From contig VLTN01000087.1 in NCBI GenBank assembly GCA_008330645.1, positions 32,677 to 96,676 on the forward strand: a stretch of 64,000 nt of DNA. The letters are read 5' to 3'. The translations under genes and the position numbers were made by a program. Below, piece after piece: positions 41,380 through 49,873 of this stretch (its first letter is position 1; the number at the start of each line of letters is the position of its first letter). The stretch is from Cafeteria roenbergensis. Lineage: Eukaryota > Sar > Bigyra > Bicosoecida > Cafeteriaceae. Below the pieces are notes generated by a model that saw nothing but the letters and a program-made list of their open reading frames with translations, was not told the DNA's origin and searched no databases.

Positions 41380-41972
41380 TGCAACGCTGCGTTCAAGCCG
41401 CGCGAGCTGCTCGACGTCGTTCCGTCGGAGGAGGCATGCCCAGCATGTGGTTCCTTCACGGCTGCTTGGTGCATGCAGAACGCGTGAATCTCTGCTCCAC
41501 CGCGTCCTGAGTGCTCAAGTGGCTCCAGCCGGGGCCCGCGTGATTGGATTCCAGCGCTCCAGATGCCAGCTGCCGCCCGCCATAATCAACGGCCTGCCAA
41601 TCAAGCTGCAGGCCTGGCGCACCGCGGCCAGGTCAGCCAAATTTTGTACGTTTCGGCATCACATTCGCGCCCTGGGCTCCGCCGAGAAAGCCAGCGGCCG
41701 TCCGCTGGTGCCGCCAGTGGCAATTCGGCCCTCTGCCTCAAAGCGCGCTCGCCCCGCGCCCCGCCCCCCTTCTCCTCGCTTGCTTCTGTTTGCAAGTGTG
41801 TGTGCTGTTGTGAAGGGTGAGCGGTGGGCCAGTCAAGAAGGCAATCTGCCGAGGCCGCCGGCACCTCTGCTTCGCGCAAGGCTCAGGAAGGGCAAAGGGC
41901 TGCGCGCCGGTCACCGAGCCGCCTTGCGAAGGATCATGCGTGGCGGCCGTGGGTGCTCAGACGCGGAAGACT
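41380..41972. other. Convergent intergenic region, otubain / PCCA
   Basis: 593 bp between two converging stop codons. Open frames here are short, lack family features and are not conserved-looking. I see no RNA gene or repeat. Confidence 0.4.
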
Positions 41973-44786
41973 TCACTTGTCCTCCTCGTCCGCGAACTCC
42001 ACGATGACTTGGTCCACAACGAGAGTGTCTCCCGGGACTCCGGCAACGCGGCCGATGCGGCCGGCCTTGGGGGCGCGGAGCACATTCTGCATCTTCATAG
42101 CCTCGACGACGGCGACGGCCTGGCCTTGCTGGACCATCTCGCCTTCCTCCACGGACACGTCGACGAGCTTTCCGGGCATCGGAGACACGATGACCTTGCT
42201 AAAGTCGATCTCCGGCTTGGGGAGCATCCACCGGGCGAGCTGCTGCTGGCGCATGGAGCGCACAAGCACCTGGCGCTCAGCGCCCTCGGACGAGAGGACG
42301 TAGCCCTCGGCAGCGTGGTCGAGGTGCTGGACGATGGCGCGGCGAGGCTCCGTCTCGTCGGCGGCCTCGCTCTGTGTCACGCGCATCTCGGAGGAGGACC
42401 CGAGGAAGAGCGGGGTGGAGGGGCCCCAGCTGACGCCGCCGAGCTTCACCACGTGGGTGGCGTCGGCTGACGCAACGACGTCGGCGAGCTTCATTGCCTC
42501 GTCGCGGTCGTCCGTCTCGTCGAGCGCGTTGAGGGCGTCGAGCGTGGCCTGCGGGAGGCGCTGCACCACCACGGAGTAGCCGGCTCCCTCGGGAACGTCC
42601 TCCTCGTCACCGATGGAAGCGGCAATGTCCTCGCCTGTTGCGGCGTCGACGATGTATGCGCGGTACACGACGTCCTGCTCGTCGGCATCGGGCCCGCCGC
42701 GGACGGTGACGTACTGGACGTCGCCGATGAAGGCAGGGCGGGGCGCGTTGGCAACGCGGTCGCTCGGGTCCGAGTCGCGGGCCGTGTCGAGGGCGTTCAT
42801 CACGACGGCGGTGGCCACCATCTCGCGCTCCGAGCGCTCTGGCAGAGCCACGCCGTGGAAGCCCGACGGGTACTCCTCGGCGATGAAGGCGGTGGAGATC
42901 TTTCCCGACTCGTGCCTCGGGTGGGCGGCGAGGTCGCGCAGGAAGGGGATGTTGTGTCCGACGCCGCGGATGACGTAGGCATCGAGCGCCGTGCGGAGGC
43001 GGCGGAGCGCCTCGGGGCGGTCGTCGGCGTGGGTGACGAGCTTGGCGATCATGGGGTCGTAGAACATGCTGATCTCGCTGCCGGCAACCACGCCTGCGTC
43101 GAGGCGGAGGGCGTCGTCGGGCATTCCGCAGACTGCCGCGGTTGGCTCGATGTACTGCTCGAGCCTGCCCGTGGAGGGGAGGAAGCCTCGGAAGGGGTCC
43201 TCCGCGTACACGCGCGCCTCGACGGCGTGGCCAAGGATGGGGAGTGGCTCGCGGATGAGGTCCTCGGGGAGAGCCTCGCCGGCCGCGACACGGATCATGA
43301 GCTCAACCAGGTCGAGGCCGGTCACGTACTCCGTCACGGGGTGCTCCACCTGCAGGCGGGTGTTCATCTCGAGGAAGAAGAAGTTCTGCTCGCGGTCGCA
43401 GAGGAACTCCACGGTGCCAGCTGACTGGTAGTCCACAGCCCGGGCGAGAGCGGCGGCCTGCGCTTGCATGGCCGCACGGGTCTCGGGCGTGAGCAGGACT
43501 GATGGCGACTCCTCGATGACCTTTTGGTTACGGCGCTGGATGGAGCACTCGCGCTCCGGGAGGGTGAGGACGTTGCCGTGGGCGTCGGCCACGAGCTGAA
43601 TCTCGATGTGGCGGGGCTCGACGATGAATTTCTCGATGAAGATGCGGTCGTCTCCGAAGGATGACCGGGCCTCCTCCGTGGACAGCTTGAAGCCTTCGAC
43701 GGCCTCTTCGTCGTTCCAGGCGATGCGCATTCCCTTGCCACCCCCGCCGGCAGAAGCCTTGATCATGACGGGGTAGCCGATTTCGTTGGCGATGCGCTTC
43801 ACCTCGTCGTCTGAGTGCACCACGCCAAGGTGGCCCGGCACGGTGTGCACGCCGGCCTCAGCTGCGAGCTTCTTCGACTCGATCTTGTCGCCCATGGCCG
43901 TGATGGCGCGGGTTCCCGGGCCGATGAACTTGATGCCCTCGGCCTGCAGCCGCTCTTGGAAAATATGGTTCTCGCTCAAGAAGCCGTAGCCGGGGTGCAC
44001 AGCCTGCGCACCAGTATCCTTGCACGCCTGGATGATGCGGTCCATGTTCAGATACGACTGAGCCGACGGGGCCGGGCCCACACACACGGCCTCGTCGGCC
44101 ATGCGCACGTGAAGCGCGTGAGCGTCGGCCTCCGAGTAGACAGCCACCGTCTCAATGCCTGCGCGAGCCGGGCGGGCGACAGGGTGGCACAAGTAACGCG
44201 GCGAGAATGCGCAGTGTGTAGGATGGAGGGAAGCGGGGGAGGGGGTGGTGGTGGCGGGGGCACGACCGAGGCGGGCGGGCCAGTCCGCGGCAGCGCGGGC
44301 ACGCGATGGTTCCGACGCACGCTTGCTCGCGTCCAGTGTTCAGCGCGGCAAGCGTGCGACGATGGCGCCGCGCCGGCCCCCGCGCCGCGCCCCTGGGTTT
44401 CCGGCGGCACAAGTGCCACGCCTGGCCTGCGGGGCCGGTCCTCCACGGGACTGGCCCATTTCCTCGAGAGGCCGCCGCTGGAACCCTTGGCGGCGCCTTT
44501 GGGTTGGAGCGCAGCGTGACGCGGCTTTGCGAGGCTCAGTCTGCGCCGCCCTGGCGCCCCCTGGGCCGTGAGCCGCCCCGAGGGCTCTCCGTAAGCGAAC
44601 GTGCTCACCCATGCGGCGGGCAGTCCGGACCACGCGGCCCACGATCTCTCCGCGGTTGGCAATGAGGATCTTGTCGAAGAGCGGGCTGCTCGCCGCCGTC
44701 GACGCGAACCGCGGAGCCTTGGCGGCGCCCAGAGCGGGCTGCCACCGCAGCACGCGCTGCACAGTGGATGTCGCGCGCGCCAGCAT
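41973..44786 (-). CDS. PCCA: Propionyl-CoA carboxylase alpha subunit, mitochondrial
   Basis: Two exons, 44786-44609 and 44158-41973, join across a 450-nt intron in the Gly codon of RRMGIETVAVYSEADAHA, giving 787 residues. The N-terminus is Arg/Ala/Ser-rich without acids, as in a mitochondrial presequence, then FDKILIANRGEI begins the biotin carboxylase domain. The ATP-grasp glycine loop KASAGGGGKGMRIAW, FFLEMNTRLQVEHPVTE and AEDPFRGFLPSTG are present. A BT-type linker domain and a C-terminal biotinyl domain follow, with the biotin lysine in EAMKMQN (Lys codon 42095-42093). The motif after the lysine favours PCCA over methylcrotonyl-CoA carboxylase. It carboxylates propionyl-CoA together with a beta subunit that is not in the window. 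A second ATG 36 nt upstream (44822) would give 799 residues. Confidence 0.95.
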
Positions 44787-45289
44787 GTTGCCAGGGAGTG
44801 GCTTCCCCTGGCGGCCAAGCATCCGGCGCGCGCAGCGTTGCTGGCAGGCCGCGCTTGCTGGTGGCAGAGCACCCGCTTACAGACCAGGCCCGCGGCGCGG
44901 CTGTCCATGCCACGCGCTCGCGTTCTCGGGCCAGCAGCAGGCAAATCCACGCCTCCGAATAGCGCGCATTGGTCTCGTCCGGCCCGCATGGCCTCGTCTC
45001 GCTCGGACGGAGGCGTCGCGTGCATACGGCAACCGCGGCTTTGCTGCTCTTCCGGCGGCCTCGGCTGCTCTCTCGCCGGCTGGCGAAGCCGCGGCCTTCC
45101 GAACCATTGCGCGGCGCAAGTTTTGGCTCGGCCTGCATAATCAACTCGAAAGGCTCGCGCTCACGCAAACAGGAGGCGTACTGGGGACGCAGAACTGCAC
45201 GACGCGCAGTCAACCTCCTCGAGCGCACACGCGCGTTGCAAACGCAACCCCCACCCCGCCAAACCGCTCCCCGCCATTGGTTCATCGCT
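44787..45289. other. Intergenic region upstream of PCCA
   Basis: 503 bp between the CTF8 stop and the PCCA start, both on the minus strand. It should hold the PCCA promoter. No TATA box, repeat or RNA gene was seen. Confidence 0.4.
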
Positions 45290-46038
45290 CTACCTCGCCT
45301 TGGTTGAAATGATTGGCTGGGGCCGCTTGGCAAACACAACTTTGTGACGCACCATGCCCACCACCCTCAGGCCTGCTGGTGACACCCCGCCGCCAACAGT
45401 CCAAGCCGCCGCGTCCGCCGCCCGTGCAGACCCTGCCACCACGGCCGACGCAGCGTCGGCGCGTACCATCACCGCATGCGGTTTTGCCAGAGTCTCCATT
45501 TTCCCCTCGGCCAATTGGTTGCCGATGATCATCGTGGGCTTGCCCTGCGCGAAGGCAGCACACACGGGGAGGCTCGCGGCCACGCGCGAGCGCAATGCTT
45601 TCTCGCCGCCCCGCAGTGCGTGAGCCCTGGCGCCAGCTCGCCGTCTGCTCGCGCGCCAAGCAGCGGGTCTCCGCGGCTGACGGGCGCGCCGCACCCGAAC
45701 ACACACAGGTGCGAGGGATAGGGCCGCCTGCGGAGGCCTCCACCCCAGTGCGATGTTCTTTGTGCGGTGGCCTTCCTAGCGTGCCTGGTGCCGGCTTGCG
45801 ACGCCCCGGGGCGAGGCATCCGGCGCCTCACGTTTTTAAACTTGAGCACGCCCAGCGTTTGCGCTTCCAGTGCCTCGCCTCGCCGCGCCTGCAGCTCGCC
45901 CTGCAGCTCAATGATTACAAACTCTTTGACGCTCGTGCCGGGCGCCGACAGTTCAACGATCATCTTTCGGAGGGCGGCTGCGCGCTGCTGTGGGCCAGCT
46001 TTGGCAAGTTGTGTCGCGCGTTGGCGTGGCTCTGCCAT
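45290..46038 (-). CDS. CHTF8: Ctf8 homologue, Ctf18-RFC clamp-loader subunit
   Basis: Two exons, 46038-45832 and 45544-45290, join in phase 0 across a 287-nt intron (donor AAC|GTGAGG, acceptor CGCGCAG), giving 153 residues, close to the usual 120-150. The order EFVIIELQGELQ, LGVLKFKNGKPTMIIGN, LAEGKMETLAKPHAVM and, at the end, VVGMVRHKVVFAKRPQPII follows the Ctf8 family pattern: a strand with ELQG, then a Gly-x-Pro and Ile-Gly turn, LEGK, a KP-x-AV strand, and a final R-K-x-x-F-x-x-RP-x-PII. Ctf8 joins Dcc1 and Ctf18 in the alternative RFC that loads PCNA for sister-chromatid cohesion. A Met 25 residues downstream (KMIVELS) is an alternative start. The gene lies head-to-tail between HSP33 and PCCA. 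Confidence 0.88.
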
Positions 46039-46175
46039 GCGCAGATCCAGTGCACGGCTCGGGCCTCACGACAAAGGCGCGGTCATGCAGTTGAGAGGCT
46101 CCCATATTGCGCAGCGGCCTGTGGCAGACGGTGCGCCAGGCAGGGGGAGACTGCTCGGCTGCGAACACAGTCGCC

Positions 46176-47804
46176 TCACGATCGCTCTGCCTCCGCGCGC
46201 ATTGCAAACACAGCCTCCAAGGCCGGCTCATCAAGCTCGTACTCGCTCGCGCACCAGTGGCATTTGACAAGGTGGCTTGAACCGCCTGGGCCCGCTGCGG
46301 AGTGGTTCTGCACCTCGGCCACCATGCGCTCCAGCTCTGCAACAGGAAGCCCGGCAATGCGACCCTGGAACCCCTTGAGGGAGCAGTTGCAGAAGAAGTG
46401 AAGCGGAACGACCGAAAATGCCTCCTTGGACCACCAGCCCTCCACCTCGGCATCAAGAGGCGCTGTCATGGGGCCACCGCTCTCAGGCGCCCCGGTGTCA
46501 GGCGCCAAAGCCGAGGATTCGTCCTCGCCGGCTGACTCGGCAGAGCCGGTCCGGTGGGACTCGCCGGAGTGGTCGATGCCCGCTGCTCGCATGAGCACCG
46601 CCTGGGGGAGCACGCGGGCGCCGAACCGGCCGGCGGCGGTCAGAGGGCCTGCGCGTCCAACACACTTCGCCCCCAGGAGAACTGCGCTGGGCGAGGCGGG
46701 GTCGAAGTCTGAGCCGTCGCCACAGGACGAACGCGTGCTGATTGCGGCTGCGGGTGCGGCGGCAGCTGCTGGACCGGGGGCGGGCGCAGACGGAGCTGGG
46801 TCCGTTGCGGCCCTTCCGCGAGCGACAGCGTCTGCCCACCGGCTGGTCGATACGCCGCCCATAAAGACGGCGTCGTCGAGGCCGCTGACACCGGAGTCTC
46901 CAGCGATCGCGCGTCGAAGTGCGTCGGCGAGGCCGGTACCGCCTGCCCCCTGAAGCGCCAGGAAAGCCTCAACGACAGCTCCACCCCCCTCGGCCATCGC
47001 TGCCCGCGCGTCGTCGAGCGCCGCAACGTCGCCCCCAGGAAGCAGCTGTGCCATGAAGCCGAGAGAGGAAACAAGGCGCGCGGTCGGAAGGGCTGCGCGC
47101 TCGTCGTCTGTGCGAGTACTGGCGGCGGGATCGCTCAACACAACGGTCTCAATGTGCGCCACCGATTCGCACTGCTCGGACTTTTCCAGGAAAGTGGCGA
47201 AAGCCTCGGGCACGCTGCCAGCCACTGCTGGCACGACGCTGACTGCATGGCGATGTCCGCCGTACAGCGCCCTGGAGCCTGTTAGAGTGGCATTCGCTCC
47301 GAAGGTACAGGCAGCATCCCACGTCGATCCGGGCCGCGGTGGGGCGCTTGCACTGAGGGTTGGTGCCGGCGCTGTTGCCGGCGCGGCCGCAGCGACAGCC
47401 TCAGCGGCAGCAAGCTCTTCTGCAAGCTCCCAGTCAGAGAGGTGACGAACAAGCTGTCCGCCGCTCACTGCAGCTCGCACCTGGCCCGCCCGCATGGACT
47501 CCACGGCGATTGCGCGCAGACCTTGGTGTCCCGCCGGCTGGTCGAGGCCGAGTGCCAAGGTTGCGCGCTCCTGACCCTGAAGGAAGCTCGACAGCAAACA
47601 CGAGGCCGTGAGTAGGTCACCGAGATGCATAGCAGTCACAGCATCGTGCACCTGATGCCGCTGCAAGGCTTCGTTGGCTGCCGCTGTGCCTTGCACGTAA
47701 GAAAGGCGCAAATGTTGCGTGAATGCCCGCACGACAACGTCGCGGTCAAGCGCCCGTGCAGCCAAGAACGCAAGCTGTCTGGAGCTCGGGGCCTTCGGCG
47801 GCAT
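46176..47804 (-). CDS. Hsp33-type redox-regulated chaperone, enlarged
   Basis: The frame from the ATG at 47804 gives 542 residues. The N-terminal part (DVVVRAFTQHLRLSYVQGT, then AVTAMHLGDLLTASCLLSSF and a GLRAIAVESM strand) follows bacterial HslO. The C-terminal redox domain has the zinc-binding CxC in FFCNCSLKGFQGRI (codons 46391-46383) and CxxC in KCHWCASEYELDE (46262-46251), so all four cysteines are present. Bacterial Hsp33 is about 290 residues; here Ala/Pro/Ser-rich insertions enlarge the middle, in roughly residues 140-180 and 290-440. Oxidation releases zinc and switches on holdase activity in the family. Open frame continues upstream of 47804 without ATG up to about 47925, so a targeting exon may be missing; no clear presequence is seen. 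Plastid or mitochondrial location is only a guess. Confidence 0.85.
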   Translation of the reverse strand: MPPKAPSSRQLAFLAARALDRDVVVRAFTQHLRLSYVQGTAAANEALQRHQVHDAVTAMHLGDLLTASCLLSSFLQGQERATLALGLDQPAGHQGLRAIAVESMRAGQVRAAVSGGQLVRHLSDWELAEELAAAEAVAAAAPATAPAPTLSASAPPRPGSTWDAACTFGANATLTGSRALYGGHRHAVSVVPAVAGSVPEAFATFLEKSEQCESVAHIETVVLSDPAASTRTDDERAALPTARLVSSLGFMAQLLPGGDVAALDDARAAMAEGGGAVVEAFLALQGAGGTGLADALRRAIAGDSGVSGLDDAVFMGGVSTSRWADAVARGRAATDPAPSAPAPGPAAAAAPAAAISTRSSCGDGSDFDPASPSAVLLGAKCVGRAGPLTAAGRFGARVLPQAVLMRAAGIDHSGESHRTGSAESAGEDESSALAPDTGAPESGGPMTAPLDAEVEGWWSKEAFSVVPLHFFCNCSLKGFQGRIAGLPVAELERMVAEVQNHSAAGPGGSSHLVKCHWCASEYELDEPALEAVFAMRAEAERS

Positions 47805-48101
47805 TGGGCCACTCGCGTGGGCAACGGCCTGCGACTTCGGCAGTGTCGCAATCGATGCCCCAGCCAGCAGACCTCGCTGGCAGAGCTGCACCAACTTGCC
47901 ACCAAACTGAAATCGCGCCCAGCAGCGCCATCACACGAGCGGAGATGCGAGACAGTTCCTGCGTGTGTGTGGGGCCCCGTTGCAACGCGCATCGCGGAGC
48001 TCGAAGCGTGTTTGCGGGACGCGCTGCACGCTGCCATCGCACATCATCCCCACTCGGGGCCCGAGCTCGAGTCGCTGCGCTCGCCAAGGTGCGCCTCCGG
48101 G

Positions 48102-49238
48102 TCAGCTTCGGGCGCCGCTGTCCGGGAGGCAGGCCTTGGCGTTCGTGATGAAGTCGAGCAGCTGCTGCATGTGGCGCACGTGCTCCTCCACGGCACTGAC
48201 ACCCTCGTCACCGGGCACCGCGACGACCTCCGTGGAGCCGGCGGCGGCAGCGGCGGCGGCAGCGGTGGAAGCGGTGGAAGCGGAATGAGCGTCGGGCTCG
48301 ACTTTGAGCCGAGCGATCGCCTCCTTGGCCTTGTCCTCAATCCGATGGATCGCGCCCTTCACGGCGCGCGGGCTGAGGGTCGGCATAGCCCCCATGTAGC
48401 CTCCGAACTCGTGAGCGTGGGTGTTCCTCCCCTTGGCCAGATCGCTGATCCACGCGGGGGGCAGCACTGTCTTCTTGCGCCCCCCTGACTCGCGGCACAT
48501 GCTTGCGAGGTCCTCGGATCCCCTCCGCTGGCCGGGCTTGATCACCAGCGCAGTCGCTCCCATCGACGTCGCCGCAGCACTCGTCACGATGAGGCCTCGA
48601 CGGCTGGTGGCCCAGTCGACCATGGGCGACGAGCTGGGCTTGTGCTCCGAGAAGCCGCCCATCCGCAAGGCCAGCACGTGATAGATGGCGTCGCACGCGT
48701 GCACGGCGAGCTGTTGCTCCTCGAAGAGGGGGTCGAGAGCTGCGACGAACGCATTCAAGCGGGTCACGTTGGACTCGACGGCGCCGAGCCTGCCGCGTGT
48801 GCGAGCGTGGCGCTCCTTGATCTCGCCGATGTCGGCGGCGTGGCGCTTCTTGGTTGCTTCCAGCTGCTCCTGCACCTTCGTCAGCTCTTCGATCACCTGC
48901 GCCATGGTCAGGGGGGCGCGCTCGACTGCGCTGCCTCGACCTGCGCCGCCGGGTGCGGTGCTTCCGGCGGGGCTGCACGCGGAGCCATCGCGCGACGACG
49001 GCGCGCTTTCCTCGGGGCTGGCCCGCCGCGGCGTGGCCTCGCCGTCGCAATCGCCCAGCGGGGCCGAGGCCGACGGCCTGGGCTCGGCGGGGGCGCTGAG
49101 GTCGCCGGACCTCGCTGCTCGGCGGCGGAGGCGCTGCCGGTCCCGTTGCGACAGCTTGCGTCTGCGGGCATACGCCGCGGCATGCGCGCCAGCGACATTA
49201 CCGCATCCCGCGCGTGGCTCGGGCAAGGCGTCGGCCAT
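48102..49238 (-). CDS. Gene X copy 1: coiled-coil protein with conserved C-terminal domain
   Basis: 378 residues from the ATG at 49238 (MADALPEP); the frame is open further upstream, so this start is chosen as the first Met conserved in all four copies. Residues 20-45 are strongly basic (ARRRKLSQRDRQRLRRR), like a nuclear signal. A disordered Ser/Ala/Pro stretch follows. From residue 112 (MAQVIEELTKVQEQLEATKK) there is a short coiled coil with one KRHAADIGEI unit. Then comes a helical domain (LDPLFEEQQLAVHACDAIYH, RRGLIVTSAAATSMGATAL, KGRNTHAHEFGGYMGAM, the last with its Arg at residue 271). An Ala-rich linker and a short helix end the protein. I do not recognise the family. The RNTHAH string resembles the R-N-x4-H-type motif of HEPN domains, which is weak evidence only. 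Confidence 0.65.
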   Translation of the reverse strand: MADALPEPRAGCGNVAGAHAAAYARRRKLSQRDRQRLRRRAARSGDLSAPAEPRPSASAPLGDCDGEATPRRASPEESAPSSRDGSACSPAGSTAPGGAGRGSAVERAPLTMAQVIEELTKVQEQLEATKKRHAADIGEIKERHARTRGRLGAVESNVTRLNAFVAALDPLFEEQQLAVHACDAIYHVLALRMGGFSEHKPSSSPMVDWATSRRGLIVTSAAATSMGATALVIKPGQRRGSEDLASMCRESGGRKKTVLPPAWISDLAKGRNTHAHEFGGYMGAMPTLSPRAVKGAIHRIEDKAKEAIARLKVEPDAHSASTASTAAAAAAAAGSTEVVAVPGDEGVSAVEEHVRHMQQLLDFITNAKACLPDSGARS

Positions 49239-49873
49239 GACCGGCGCCCCCGTGCGCTGCAGGCGCTGCACGAGTGGCGGTGTGCGCCCTGTGAAACAGT
49301 GACGGAAACCACGCGGCTCTGCCGCCCTGCGCTGGCAGGGCCGGCTGTCGCACGGCGGGCAAGTGCCCGCGCGCTGCGGCTTCCTGCTGTGGGCCTGCGC
49401 GCCGCGCCGGCGCACGCGTGCGGGCGCGCCTGGCCGTTGGTGCCCGGCCAGCCGCCCCCCTCGCCGAGCTGCGGGAGCGCGGGCGGCCGCGCGGGCGGGC
49501 TGTGTGCCGCTCTTGCCGGCCGGCCTGTGGTCGGAAGCCCGGCGCCCGTCCGCCGCCCGCGCCGCACAGTGTTTCTCGCCTGCGTGCCTCGCATTCCGCA
49601 CATGGCGGTGCAGGGCGGTCGCTCGTGGCGGACCTGTCCGACTGCCCGGCTCAAGCGCGTCACGGGGCCGCGCCGGCCGTCGCGCGCTCACGCGAAGAGA
49701 CTCACAACCACGCGCACGCACGTACACACGCACAGGCACACGCGCGCCCACTGCCCCGCACCGCCTTCCGGCCGGCGGACAGTCCGAGCGGCGCGTGGCG
49801 CCAGGCCTGCGCGGCCTGCTGCCTGGTCGCCCTGCCCGCCCGCCCGCGCGCCCGCCGGGCTGGCGCCTCGCTA
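49239..49873. promoter_or_regulatory. Y-X spacer within each array unit (635 bp), likely X promoter
   Basis: The same 635-bp spacer occurs in all four units (also 53308-53942, 57346-57980 and 61367-62001) between a Y stop and the X start. Near 49707-49750 it has an alternating purine-pyrimidine tract rich in CA and CG steps, kept in every copy. It also contains a pyrimidine-rich Pro/Ala-type repeat. No TATA box was seen. Open frames through it on both strands are a by-product of high GC. A coding exon for X cannot be excluded. Confidence 0.4.
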
